Shown here piece after piece: positions 10,201 to 18,909 of a stretch of 64,000 nt of DNA (position 1 is the stretch's first letter; each line of letters opens with the position of its first letter). The position numbers and the translations under genes are program-made. The notes beneath the pieces were generated by a model. It saw only the letters and a list, made by a program, of their open reading frames with translations, ran no database searches and was not told where the DNA came from. Source of the stretch: a virus; IMG/VR virus record IMGVR_UViG_3300013131_002268, positions 1 through 64,000 of that record; one strand, 5' to 3'.

Positions 10201-10501
10201 CATCAACTTCAAATATAGCACCACTATTTCCTTGTGGATTTAGGGTCACATTGAATGTTGGTAAGTTATTACAATCAACTCTTTGTAACCATCTACATTG
10301 CCCTAATTCAATATCCCATGTAAATGTGTATCCAGTTGTTGAATAGTTTTCAATGGTATTTAAAAAATTACAACAAAACTCTGAACTTATTGTTGACGAA
10401 ATTCCATCAACATATACTTGAATTGTACCATTGGGATTCGTGAAAACTTCTAAATTGTTTTCATTTGCACTGTCCAATCCACAATAATCTAAGTTAATCA
10501 T
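7241..10501 (-). CDS. giant Cys-rich tail protein with DUF1566 (Lcl C-terminal-like) domain
   Basis: The 1086-residue protein contains, at about residues 585-757, the pattern GPAGGTVFWVDP, ALEVGPND, GGYNDWFLPSANELLEI, AYWSST and TRVRPIRLI. This is the signature of DUF1566/Lcl_C domains, which have a C-type-lectin-like fold. Such a domain in a phage tail points to receptor binding. The rest is unusually Cys-rich (EFCCNFLN, TTCCCNLDG, CQKCLIKQCSDEHC), with a central Asn/Gln-rich part that may be helical or coiled. It lies between the 896-residue gpI-like protein and small baseplate genes. The long length and single module suggest a side fibre or baseplate-attached receptor binder. The domain call is fairly secure and the role is inferred. 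Confidence 0.6.
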   Translation of the reverse strand: MINLDYCGLDSANENNLEVFTNPNGTIQVYVDGISSTISSEFCCNFLNTIENYSTTGYTFTWDIELGQCRWLQRVDCNNLPTFNVTLNPQGNSGAIFEVDEGERCVLDVKFEYLFKFNCDTITGISGRTFNQQIEFHNNQIASATTQIAIAQSALTENVGQFNNVLPYETQEGTIYLCLTEAGVGLLEILMNNSTEYDFNSYLNGEYYDNNGNELLNISGTFYEVANEPEPQGLYYDICSDGSNLMYETYNWIQTNQYWQNIIDTEEQVIITAQAAINQLLADNPNSCLTEIETLENLEIGMSIDIQNPQYEQLVDSIYSETFFNIGEGNLLTYLINNFNSGLYIPNYNGIDCTDTACNDFANIIVDQLIAQANEQDLLTGTTRGQNYQELINLIGENYFDSNWLTFETRISDPAVISGITNQAINLSVQVLNSCIDFSILIDRIEINKVCERKVNDDIFVSENPAFNLKRVVDNKKSWTAIESPVHRTFDLSMRETEYDVNNYRLVINTKETDLNIAIDNAIETDVWCYVNDNPCILEPCYSSSTTGLTATTCCCNLDGISGTSITGETISLPPTESYSGCTWAVGDTGPAGGTVFWVDPNNPCRALEVGPNDLSYFDVITNYDFNWSLGIYPPIFPAPTEMGIGYGQLNTEYILNNNGTLPQQYPAAYTADTYSFGGYNDWFLPSANELLEINNALPSELTVSVTCPNLPIAYWSSTYINPNEIYVLDTCNNVLTANTANGSFFAKNTRVRPIRLIDTSPCNNVYNAITGSTSITGGFEIEETDCSWIYKFDTDSSPTTFDGFWLAGMPDGSLGVFQQITQSGVTSTTINYTDIVTEDCCIAYNEGLRHVENELYLGRHLANLRWDQDCQKCLIKQCSDEHCTDYNELLTSSITGLTTVTQFNDILSSELINVRCRKISSGYPTLNALYHRYMNSTEYCETLSSQFTYQTMIEFSDLIGNYWVDLIEQVIPSTTIWTANYIYGNTLYDQEKFKYRSGSVFPCNPNRYYSGTLPMRHTSMTPNNTSGDTVDVQLYTLSDDGICKAYEECSDIYYYNGDCGSEFVGTVSIFSTNINNNNGNNLIAE

Positions 10502-10515
10502 TTCGTCTTTATCAA

Positions 10516-10521
10516 TAAATA
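10516..10521 (-). promoter_or_regulatory. candidate late promoter box (TATTTA)
   Basis: The minus strand reads CCTATTTATTGATAAAG in the 26-base gap before the ATG at 10501. It matches the recurrent box seen before other structural genes. Recurrence is the only support. Confidence 0.3.
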
Positions 10522-10527
10522 GGTTTA

Positions 10528-13218
10528 TTATTCAATTTCAAACGTTTCACCACAATTAATACTACCAACAAATCTACCATTGTAAGTACTTACAATTGTT
10601 AACCTTTGAGACGGATTAAGTGAATTCCAATCAACCTGACAACCAAAACCAAGTTCATTAGTAAACGGGTCAACTACTGATGTCGGTACTGTTTCTCCAA
10701 CACAATGAGCGCCATTTGGTGTTGTTACTCTAAAATCACCGTTTGGTGTTACAAACTTCAAATAAGATTGGCCATCAATATATATTAATGCCGTATTAAT
10801 TGATGGTAATGGGAAATTACCAGCCAATCGCCAATTACATGTCGCATATTGAATGCATGCTTCTGAAAGTTCTGGGTTGGTTCTACAACAAATGTAACCT
10901 CGATTACTTACAGTATATCCAGTTTCACCATAAGTTAAACTTAATGGTAGTAAATCTCTAACATTTTGTGGTAAATTATAATAATCAGCTAATGATATTT
11001 GTTCAAGTTGATAGTATTCCATTGGTTGGCCGAAATATTGACTTTCACAACATTCTGGGAATAGGAATTCACTCTGTGTATTTGATGAATACGTTATTAA
11101 TAAATTGTCATTTTCGGTTGTTTCAGCAGAAGTTATACCTAATGATTGACAGTCAAATGTTTGTGATGAATAGACTACATCTATCTGTATGCTATTATCA
11201 TTTGTTGCAATATCACAACCGCAGGGTGTAATCTCATCTGTCGGTTTTGGGTCTGGAACAACATACGTATTTAACACAACACAATCAGATAGGTCGAACC
11301 CCTCACTTGACAAATCAATATACGTGTTACCAGTATAATTGTTTATTGTACCTTGATTGTAGTTTGTAAATAATGTTGTTGTACCAGTTTGGTATGAAGC
11401 ATTTACAATCGTAACTGGTTGGAAATTTGGGATAAGACCTCTAAATTGGTCAATATATGCCTGACCTCTGTCATAAGGACCTGAATGTGGGTTATTACCA
11501 GCTAAAATATATTTACTGGCGTTTCCACCACCAGTTTCCCTATACCAACCACCACCTTTTTGGAAATACATATCTGGTGTGTCTGGTAATATTCTTGGAA
11601 ACCCGTCACTATCAATATTATATAATGTTAAATCAGTATTTAGACCATTTAAATCTATCGCTGATTGTACGATGTCAGCATTTAACGCATTGTCAGCAAC
11701 ATATACATGTTCATTGAATTGCATTAACCCAGTCGGTGCCCCAATGAATTTTGTTAGGAATTCAATGGCTTTTCTAGTACCTTTTGATTTCCAAAGATAT
11801 GGCGTATTCAATATTATTCTTCTCCACATTTCATATTCAGACTCAATAGGCGTATAACCCCTTGTAAAGCCAGAATAACTGGTTCTACTGGTAGAAACAT
11901 AATTAGATAGTAAATCGTTCTCTAACACGCTTGAAATCAAGTCCCAACCTAAAGTTCTTGCTAAATTCTTTAACACAATATCTGGTGTGTTATTTCTTTG
12001 GTTATATGAAACAACATTAGCGAAAGAAATACCGTCAATGTATCTTTTTATATCATCAAATTCACGACCATAGATTCTTAATAATTTGGTTACTTTTTGG
12101 TCAGCTTCTTCATCTCTATCACCGTAGAATATAGGTATTGTGTCAAAATCACTTATAGAATCACTGGTAAGGAATCTAGTTATAAGGTCTGATTTGGTAA
12201 TATCGCTGTTTTGAGAAATTTCTATGAGACTATTAACATACTGTTCATAGTTTGGTGTGTTAAAATCCAGATTATAACCATCTGATGTTGGCCAAGTTAG
12301 TGTTGTTGTTTGAAATAATATAACACCATCTTCGCTTTGGACTGGATATCTGAATGTTGCGGTATATCTTGGTCTTATTAATGTATTTAATAAATTAGAT
12401 TCAAAATCGTTCAACCCATTGAAGAAGGTATCTACCTTTAGTTTGTTAGGTTTAATGTGGTAAACTTGGTATTGATTCTGTGTATTTCCAGTTGTATAGA
12501 ACGGATTACCATTTACCCTTACAGTAAGGCTACCAGAATTAGATGTTGTTAAACCAGTAAAACCGACTAAATCATATTCCGTATCATTTAATAATAAAGC
12601 ATAGTTTAAGTAATTTACAGTTAAATTACGTAATGGGTTACTTTCATTGAAAGTATTCAATATAGTACCATTAATTAAATAATTTAATTGGTAATTATTA
12701 TTTATTGCTAAATTAGGTATATTGAACGTTGCGGTTTGAGTTATTGGGTCAAAACTATAATTTGTTACCGTATATGTTACTGTTTCACTACCGTTTGCGT
12801 TAGTAGCGATTGGGTTCATATAAATTGAAGCTGGCCAATTGGTGATTATATTTTCAAGAGAAACCCTAATGAATTCCGTTAGTGAACCAAAATAAGCATG
12901 AGTCAATAAATCTGATTCATCCAATCTAAGCCTAACATTAGCATTATTATCTAATAGTATTGCTAATTCAGTATCTGATATATTAATATCGTTTAACGTG
13001 AAGAATTGGCTATACCGCCCTAAATTATAATTGAAACTATTAGGTGGTTGTAGGTTTGTTGATACGACAAAATTACCTAATGTGAATAGTGCGGTACCAC
13101 CATCTTCGACAAATTGGTTACCCACAAGATTATCCGCAAAGTTACGATATTCTATACCATCATTATAGAATATTTTCTGTGCGTAACCGCTAACTCGTAT
13201 TCTAGGGTTTTGAGCCAT
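10528..13218 (-). CDS. baseplate protein with P2 gpI-like (tail protein I) segment
   Basis: The 896-residue protein has, near residues 463-495, EMWRRIILNTPYLWKSKGTR followed by KAIEFLTKFIG. This resembles the core of P2-type tail protein I, which joins the baseplate to fibres (the wRr.il...w..KGT..ai pattern). Preceding text, GDRDEEADQKVTKLLRIYG, resembles the linker seen in large-phage baseplate proteins. The C-terminal 250 residues are Cys-rich (PCGCDIA, ECCESQYF, YICCRTNP, TCNWRL), like the neighbouring 1086-residue protein. It starts by one-base overlap (TAATG) with the upstream gene. It probably links the wedge to fibres. The homology is inferred from motif shape, not alignment. Confidence 0.5.
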   Translation of the reverse strand: MAQNPRIRVSGYAQKIFYNDGIEYRNFADNLVGNQFVEDGGTALFTLGNFVVSTNLQPPNSFNYNLGRYSQFFTLNDINISDTELAILLDNNANVRLRLDESDLLTHAYFGSLTEFIRVSLENIITNWPASIYMNPIATNANGSETVTYTVTNYSFDPITQTATFNIPNLAINNNYQLNYLINGTILNTFNESNPLRNLTVNYLNYALLLNDTEYDLVGFTGLTTSNSGSLTVRVNGNPFYTTGNTQNQYQVYHIKPNKLKVDTFFNGLNDFESNLLNTLIRPRYTATFRYPVQSEDGVILFQTTTLTWPTSDGYNLDFNTPNYEQYVNSLIEISQNSDITKSDLITRFLTSDSISDFDTIPIFYGDRDEEADQKVTKLLRIYGREFDDIKRYIDGISFANVVSYNQRNNTPDIVLKNLARTLGWDLISSVLENDLLSNYVSTSRTSYSGFTRGYTPIESEYEMWRRIILNTPYLWKSKGTRKAIEFLTKFIGAPTGLMQFNEHVYVADNALNADIVQSAIDLNGLNTDLTLYNIDSDGFPRILPDTPDMYFQKGGGWYRETGGGNASKYILAGNNPHSGPYDRGQAYIDQFRGLIPNFQPVTIVNASYQTGTTTLFTNYNQGTINNYTGNTYIDLSSEGFDLSDCVVLNTYVVPDPKPTDEITPCGCDIATNDNSIQIDVVYSSQTFDCQSLGITSAETTENDNLLITYSSNTQSEFLFPECCESQYFGQPMEYYQLEQISLADYYNLPQNVRDLLPLSLTYGETGYTVSNRGYICCRTNPELSEACIQYATCNWRLAGNFPLPSINTALIYIDGQSYLKFVTPNGDFRVTTPNGAHCVGETVPTSVVDPFTNELGFGCQVDWNSLNPSQRLTIVSTYNGRFVGSINCGETFEIE

Positions 13219-14144
13219 TATACGTTAGCAATATTATCAAATGTCTTAGTGAAATCGATATTATCCCTCTCTTCTCTAACCTCAAATAATGGTTTTCCAG
13301 TGAATTGGTCTTTGATTTCAAATAAGTTATATTGTTTGTAAATCTGATTATCAAAATTGTATATGGTATAGATACCATCTTCAAGACTTTTGGTCTGATT
13401 GGCAAACAACCCATAAGCTAATGTTTCGATATCATGTTCAACCATCTCAATTTCAAGCATAATTGGGTTAAAGAATGTGTTTGTAATTATAACCTCTTGA
13501 TTTGGTTGGCCGATAAATGGTAAAACGTTTGGTTTAACATTTGTTGCTGAGCTTGGTGATACTGTACAGAATACCAAAGTAGAATTATCGTTAAAGTTAT
13601 ATCTTATCGCTTTTTGGCTGGTATTTGTTAAGTTTTGATTAACTGGTTCAGCTCTGTTGTTCGATGTTACAACTTTAAAGAAATTACGTATTTTAACGTC
13701 AGCAACGTTAGTATTTGTATTTAAATATTCTATTCGATAACCGATTAAGTTATTGTTTTCGAACTTATTAACGTGTTGTGCTGGTATTGCAGCCAAATCA
13801 AATAAAACACCTTTAATATCTGGGAATGCTGATAATACACCACAATCTACAATTCTTGTTCTAATTTCAACAGGTTTAATCATTATGGTATAGATACCCT
13901 TTTGATTAAATTGGTTAACTGGTAATTTCAGCGTATACATACCACCAAAGACTTCAAACCCAGTCGTTACATTTGATTGTACTTTATTTGGGTTATCCAT
14001 TTGTAAAAGAACCTGTTGTGGGTTCAATTGTGCAACCGTTGTGTTACCAACAACATCTCTACTTGGTGTATAATGTACCCATATTTCGCAATCTGATGGA
14101 CTTACATCCGCTGGTCTATTTATACCATAAACTCCTGTTGACAT
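13218..14144 (-). CDS. baseplate-cluster structural protein, family not recognised
   Basis: The 308-residue protein (MSTGVYGINRPADVSPSDCE) is probably all-beta: many short hydrophobic strands separated by Asn/Pro turns, and no signal or membrane segment. It is coupled by a one-base stop/start overlap to the gpI-like gene downstream, which suggests the two products work together. A TATTTA box lies about 34 bases upstream. No enzyme motif is seen. Confidence 0.5.
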   Translation of the reverse strand: MSTGVYGINRPADVSPSDCEIWVHYTPSRDVVGNTTVAQLNPQQVLLQMDNPNKVQSNVTTGFEVFGGMYTLKLPVNQFNQKGIYTIMIKPVEIRTRIVDCGVLSAFPDIKGVLFDLAAIPAQHVNKFENNNLIGYRIEYLNTNTNVADVKIRNFFKVVTSNNRAEPVNQNLTNTSQKAIRYNFNDNSTLVFCTVSPSSATNVKPNVLPFIGQPNQEVIITNTFFNPIMLEIEMVEHDIETLAYGLFANQTKSLEDGIYTIYNFDNQIYKQYNLFEIKDQFTGKPLFEVREERDNIDFTKTFDNIANV

Positions 14145-14177
14145 TCAAACTTGTTTTAAATTTTCTTATTATATCTG

Positions 14178-14183
14178 TAAATA
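14178..14183 (-). promoter_or_regulatory. candidate late promoter box (TATTTA)
   Basis: Minus strand CACTATTTACAGATATAATAAG lies in the 59-base gap before the ATG at 14144. It matches the recurrent structural-gene box. Confidence 0.3.
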
Positions 14184-14203
14184 GTGATTTAACAAATATT
14201 TTA

Positions 14204-14923
14204 CTACTGAAATCTAAAATAACCATTACGATAATCTTGTAAAGCGTCCAACCCTCTTATTTCACCTAATATCAAATGGTCTTCTAATACTGTTGTCGCA
14301 CCTCTATCAATAAAAACATCGCTTTGTACTTCTGGTGGACTGACTATACCCATTAGGTATTCTCGTCTTATATAGGCTCTTAAATCAACATTAGTATCAT
14401 TCCAACCCTCACTTACAAATCTAAATTCAGTTTTTGGTTTTAAGGTTATATTATTGTCAAAATCAACCAATGGGTATGTCTCATCGGAATATGTTTTATA
14501 CCTTATACCAGTTGTTTGTGCATTGGTACCAATTACTTGGAAAAATGGTGGTTGGCTTTCAGCATCAACAGCATAGATTATAGGATTACCATCATCAACG
14601 ACTTTGGTAACGCCACTTATAGAAACACCAGAATAGTTAACGTAATTTTCAGCATCATTTATTATTGCTGGATTATATAGGTCAGCGGCATCATAAGACC
14701 TAACTAAATTAAGTTTATCATTTGTAAATCCACTTACAAATCCACCAGAAAAAAACCATTGGTTTACTGTAGCACCAGAAAACCTTGTATAAGGTGAGTT
14801 TGATATATTGGTAAATGTTGGATTTAACATTTGTGGTGTTATTCCAAACATAAATGGAAATGTAAACCCACTCGACTGTAAGTCGTTTATTAAATCTTGC
14901 GTATTATATGATATTATCGGCAT
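14204..14923 (-). CDS. baseplate-cluster structural protein, family not recognised
   Basis: The 239-residue protein (MPIISYNTQDLINDLQSSGF) is of unrecognised family. It has no catalytic motif, cysteine cluster or membrane segment. Aromatic- and Asn/Gly-rich text such as NQWFFSGGFVSGFTNDKLNL suits a virion beta protein. It sits between two other structural genes on the same strand with short gaps, and a TATTTA box occurs just upstream (14939-14944). Confidence 0.45.
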   Translation of the reverse strand: MPIISYNTQDLINDLQSSGFTFPFMFGITPQMLNPTFTNISNSPYTRFSGATVNQWFFSGGFVSGFTNDKLNLVRSYDAADLYNPAIINDAENYVNYSGVSISGVTKVVDDGNPIIYAVDAESQPPFFQVIGTNAQTTGIRYKTYSDETYPLVDFDNNITLKPKTEFRFVSEGWNDTNVDLRAYIRREYLMGIVSPPEVQSDVFIDRGATTVLEDHLILGEIRGLDALQDYRNGYFRFQ

Positions 14924-14945
14924 AGTATAATTTTATTTTAAATAG

Positions 14946-16148
14946 CTATTGTCGATTTATTACGTTTAATTCACAATCATTGCTATTACCATATGCCACC
15001 CAAATTCTATTACTTTCGGCTAATACACTATTGGTACAACCACAATCAGTTGCCCGTAAAAATATACTACATGGATATTCTGGAGGACATTGATTTGGAC
15101 TAAAGTCAAATGAAAATCCTTCTGGATTTGCTATTAGTTGTTGACCTTGATTGATTGAAAGTGGTGATAATAGACTTTCGTAATAAAGATAATGTGGGTT
15201 TGTTGGCCATTCTGAATACCAATTAGCCGATAAACAATTATAATTAGCTGGATTTATACCACTTTGTAATCTAGCTAAAAATCTATCAGTTGTTGTCGTT
15301 TCTGGATTACAAGGTAATATATATGGGTCTTGTTGTGTCCCACTACCTTGTAGACCAGAAACATCCGTCTGTGGTTCAATTACCAACTGATTAGATATCT
15401 GACTACCATTATCAGCATAAATAAATATATCGATTGATGGTGATTGACCATAGCAATCGCCATTTGATGCTGACACGCTGTAGGTGCCGTTATTTGTCAC
15501 ATTAATTTGCTCTGTACCTTCACCTGTACTCCAAAGAACTTCAGTATAATTATTATAATCATAAACACCTAGTGTAATATCCACAGTTTCACAAACTGAA
15601 ATCACATCAATTATATTCTCAAATGGTATCTCTGTGTTAGCTGGAAAATTACCATATGGTTCACTTAATATTACATACCCTGTTGGTGATACGCCATCTG
15701 ATATATTTTCAGATGTTCCACTTAATGTTATTGTACACCCAAGATTATCTTCAACTGTTACCGTATATGTACCAGCTGGTTGGTTATAAAGTGTATATGT
15801 ATTATTACTTGTTTGTATAACATCAATAACACCATTTGAACCGTTATAAAATGTATATGTAAAAGGTGGTTGACCACCATATACCGTTGGTTTGATATAT
15901 GCGTTTGATGGTGCTGGTGAATTTGGGTCATAACATGTAACATTAGTTACAATTATAGTACCGTCAAACTGAGCACATTCACTACCATTTGGTATAAATG
16001 GTAAATCGGTCACCATACCTAAATCATCAATCGTCTGAACCATTTCAACCTTCATATAGATTGATGAGGCAGTAATTGTACCATATGCTAAACCATCCTC
16101 AAAGGTTTTAAGGTCATCCAATAATATTTTTCTTCTTAATACTTTCAT
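14946..16148 (-). CDS. tail protein with SprB-like/PKD-like repeats
   Basis: The 400-residue protein carries, at about residues 70-145, a repeat of SprB type: VTCYDPNSPAP, then YGGQPPFTYTFYNG, then PAGTYTVTVEDNLGCTITLSG. A second unit reads VLWSTGEGTEQINVTNNGTY then SVSASNGDCYGQS, the WSTG...GtYsV form common in secreted Bacteroidota proteins. SprB is the gliding-motility adhesin of Flavobacterium, so the domain points to a Bacteroidota host and to extracellular binding. A related triple repeat lies at the end of the 1354-residue protein. The N-terminal 60 residues (MKVLRRKILLDDLKTFEDGL) are charged and perhaps attach to the baseplate. Confidence 0.55.
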   Translation of the reverse strand: MKVLRRKILLDDLKTFEDGLAYGTITASSIYMKVEMVQTIDDLGMVTDLPFIPNGSECAQFDGTIIVTNVTCYDPNSPAPSNAYIKPTVYGGQPPFTYTFYNGSNGVIDVIQTSNNTYTLYNQPAGTYTVTVEDNLGCTITLSGTSENISDGVSPTGYVILSEPYGNFPANTEIPFENIIDVISVCETVDITLGVYDYNNYTEVLWSTGEGTEQINVTNNGTYSVSASNGDCYGQSPSIDIFIYADNGSQISNQLVIEPQTDVSGLQGSGTQQDPYILPCNPETTTTDRFLARLQSGINPANYNCLSANWYSEWPTNPHYLYYESLLSPLSINQGQQLIANPEGFSFDFSPNQCPPEYPCSIFLRATDCGCTNSVLAESNRIWVAYGNSNDCELNVINRQ

Positions 16149-16149
16149 T

Positions 16150-17010
16150 TTATGATACTCTTACTTCATATAATTGTACCGTAACATTTGGTGTTGGTAT
16201 AATTGACCCATAAATAACATTATTACTATATTGACTATCAATAGCATAATAATAACCAGTTTGTGTTCTATGTAGAACATATCTGGTATGTAATTGGTCA
16301 ACCAATTGGTCTATTGGTACTTGCGTTGAATCTGTCATTAAACCCTTTGATATACCTGTCTTTGCATTATTGAATGTTGCCCTCATATATAATATTTCTG
16401 GTAGATTTATATCAACCTCGTCTTTAAAATAATATATGAAAAAACCTTCACCAAAAACCTCGTCATTGGTTAGTGGGTTCTTTAATTGAAGCCATAGTTG
16501 TTTATTTGTTGCTACTGGATATGCACTTATGTTTGGTTGTATGTCAGCGTAAGTAATGTTTGGGTTTATTGACATTGAGGCGACCAATCTTTGGTCTGTT
16601 AAAATGTCAGAATCATAAAAATCCAAACGGAGATATGATTTAATGAGTCTATTCTTTCGAAATCTTAAATCATCATTATCAAATCCAGCATCGGCATATG
16701 TTGTTGATGGTGAAAAATAGTTATTGTTACTATCCAATAGATTTATTTGATATGTTACTGTTTGTATTTCAATAACTGGTAAGTTTACTGTTGTTGCGGT
16801 TGCATTTGGTGAAATTATTGCTGGTAAAAACCTAACTTTCTCATAATCCAATATTGGGTTTATTGCATTTTCAACTTCAACCTCAACAAATTTTCTATCG
16901 ATTATTTCCGCTTGGTCAACCATCTGTGGTGTAAGGTCAATCGGAACGTTCAACGTTGTTGCGCTTGATTCTGGTCTTGGTATTCTTATTTGATATCTAT
17001 CAACAAGCAT
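16150..17010 (-). CDS. baseplate-cluster structural protein, family not recognised
   Basis: The 286-residue protein (MLVDRYQIRIPRPESSATTL) is of unrecognised family. Its start overlaps the end of the 614-residue gene by 11 bases, and its stop lies two bases before the next ATG, so it is translationally coupled on both sides. The composition is that of a beta-rich virion protein with Pro/Asn turns. No cysteine cluster or enzyme motif is seen. By position it may be a wedge or fibre-connecting component. Confidence 0.5.
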   Translation of the reverse strand: MLVDRYQIRIPRPESSATTLNVPIDLTPQMVDQAEIIDRKFVEVEVENAINPILDYEKVRFLPAIISPNATATTVNLPVIEIQTVTYQINLLDSNNNYFSPSTTYADAGFDNDDLRFRKNRLIKSYLRLDFYDSDILTDQRLVASMSINPNITYADIQPNISAYPVATNKQLWLQLKNPLTNDEVFGEGFFIYYFKDEVDINLPEILYMRATFNNAKTGISKGLMTDSTQVPIDQLVDQLHTRYVLHRTQTGYYYAIDSQYSNNVIYGSIIPTPNVTVQLYEVRVS

Positions 17011-18844
17011 CTTCAGCAGAGTTTACATCAAAATTATTTGTTATTCCGACACCAACTATATCGTATGGTTCAAAATTAATTTGACCACCATTAGTATCTT
17101 CTTCATACCCATAATATAAATCATATTGACCATATGGGTCTTGTCTCCTGACTGGAAAACAATAATTCTGATACATATAATGCGCACCATTTAAAAATGG
17201 ATAATTCAGCGTTTCTTGCTGACCATCATTTACGCCAATATCCAATAAATCGCGCCATATCCATCTACCCTCATTATTATTGCCATCATTTAGATTTGTC
17301 GCATAATCAGGTATACCAACGGTATTAGCATTTCCTTGTTCAATATATGTAGAATAATCTCTTATTTTAATCCTATGGTGTGGATAATAAAAATAGCCTT
17401 CATGTCTTGGCCCAGCAATACATTTTGCGCCACTACTAAACCCACACCCTATTGTTATTCCATTGGAAATACGATTTTCTGTATTGAATCTGTGACCAAC
17501 GACACCTAATGTGTGTTCAATAAGCTCATAATCATTATATTCAACCAAATCACCATAAAAGAATTGGTCGTTTATGTTAACATTAGCGGTCAGTGGGTTT
17601 GGTGAATCGCGATACTGTGGGTCTAATCCTGTTTGTGGTCCGTCTCTAAGTTGTCTTATATCTGGTATACTTGGATAGTAATCAAAAATCCCAGAAACTT
17701 TACCGCAGTCAAGACCAGCTTGTATTGGTGTGAAAAAATTATTATCCCTTGTTTTAACAACCGTTAAAAACATTTCACTTATAGGCCTACCTAAATTATC
17801 AACAATATTACTTACATCTATATCTTCATTGAATACGAACTGACAAACTTCATCATTGAATATCGTTTGTGAAAAGGCGGCTTGGTAAATTTCATAATCA
17901 TCGGATTCAATAATACCATTATTGATATTAATATTAACGGTTGTTATTTTTTTAAATAATCGTAAATAATATTTAGATTTAAAACCGTTATCCCGTCCAC
18001 CTAAAACCCTTTCCATTCTAGCACCAGTAACGGGGTTTGCATTTAAATTGTTAGGGTCAATGTCTACTGAAAAATAATATTCTTTCATTGTCCCATCATC
18101 TAATCCAGTCCTTAATACCCGATAATAACCATCTTCAGTTGTTGGATTTAGACCAGAAATAAATACCAAATCACCTTGATTTAGATTATGTCTAACAGCA
18201 GTTGAAAAGGCGTATCTGTTGCGACCACCGATACTTACTGAATTATAACCGATAATTTTCAGTCCACCTACAACTAAAAAGTGTTTTGTATCCGCAGAAA
18301 ATGGGTATGTTACGGTTAATTCCCATTTTTTATTTGATGTCGGTTTAAATGAAAATCTTTCTTTTTTAGGTTCCATTGTGTAAAAATCACAATTACCAGT
18401 TAATAAAATATCTGGATTATAAAAACCAAACCAACCATCTTTTTCTTTCAGGAATTTTTTATACGATTGTGCAAATGTTAGTCCACTATATTGACCAGTA
18501 TCATCATTATAATCGTCAATTGGGTCTTTTCTAAATTTTATGTCGTTAAATATGTTCCAACCATAGGATTCTGAACCTGAAAAGTCCGTACTTGGATTAT
18601 AATTACTGGTTAGATTGAATAGTACATTACTAACTAAAGGTTTTATGGTACCAAATACACGATATTTTTTACTTTTTTGTCTTTCATTATTAAAGACCTC
18701 AGCACTATTCACGGTTTCATTAATATCATTTTTAGGTAATAGACGTCTACTACCCTCCAAATTCAATTTAATAAACGTATCAGTATCAGTACTAAGTTGT
18801 GAATTTGTACTTTGTAACCTATACCTTATTCTATCATTACTCAT
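17000..18844 (-). CDS. large baseplate-cluster structural protein, family not recognised
   Basis: The 614-residue protein begins MSNDRIRYRLQSTNSQLSTD. An early pattern, DTFIKLNLEGSRRLLP, resembles the N-terminus of the 1354-residue protein (DDKFIKINMEQDFDF), which suggests a shared attachment region. No known enzyme domain is seen. The middle is rich in aromatic and charged residues, and the end contains YGQYDLYYGYEEDTNGGQ. It overlaps the next gene by 11 bases. A TATTTA box lies at 18866-18871. A gp7-like or fibre-linker role is possible by gene order but is not shown. Confidence 0.5.
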   Translation of the reverse strand: MSNDRIRYRLQSTNSQLSTDTDTFIKLNLEGSRRLLPKNDINETVNSAEVFNNERQKSKKYRVFGTIKPLVSNVLFNLTSNYNPSTDFSGSESYGWNIFNDIKFRKDPIDDYNDDTGQYSGLTFAQSYKKFLKEKDGWFGFYNPDILLTGNCDFYTMEPKKERFSFKPTSNKKWELTVTYPFSADTKHFLVVGGLKIIGYNSVSIGGRNRYAFSTAVRHNLNQGDLVFISGLNPTTEDGYYRVLRTGLDDGTMKEYYFSVDIDPNNLNANPVTGARMERVLGGRDNGFKSKYYLRLFKKITTVNININNGIIESDDYEIYQAAFSQTIFNDEVCQFVFNEDIDVSNIVDNLGRPISEMFLTVVKTRDNNFFTPIQAGLDCGKVSGIFDYYPSIPDIRQLRDGPQTGLDPQYRDSPNPLTANVNINDQFFYGDLVEYNDYELIEHTLGVVGHRFNTENRISNGITIGCGFSSGAKCIAGPRHEGYFYYPHHRIKIRDYSTYIEQGNANTVGIPDYATNLNDGNNNEGRWIWRDLLDIGVNDGQQETLNYPFLNGAHYMYQNYCFPVRRQDPYGQYDLYYGYEEDTNGGQINFEPYDIVGVGITNNFDVNSAEDAC

Positions 18845-18909
18845 ATTACATTTAACCTATAATGGTAAATATAATGTATTATGAATTTAACAAAAATAAA
18901 GTTGTCAAC

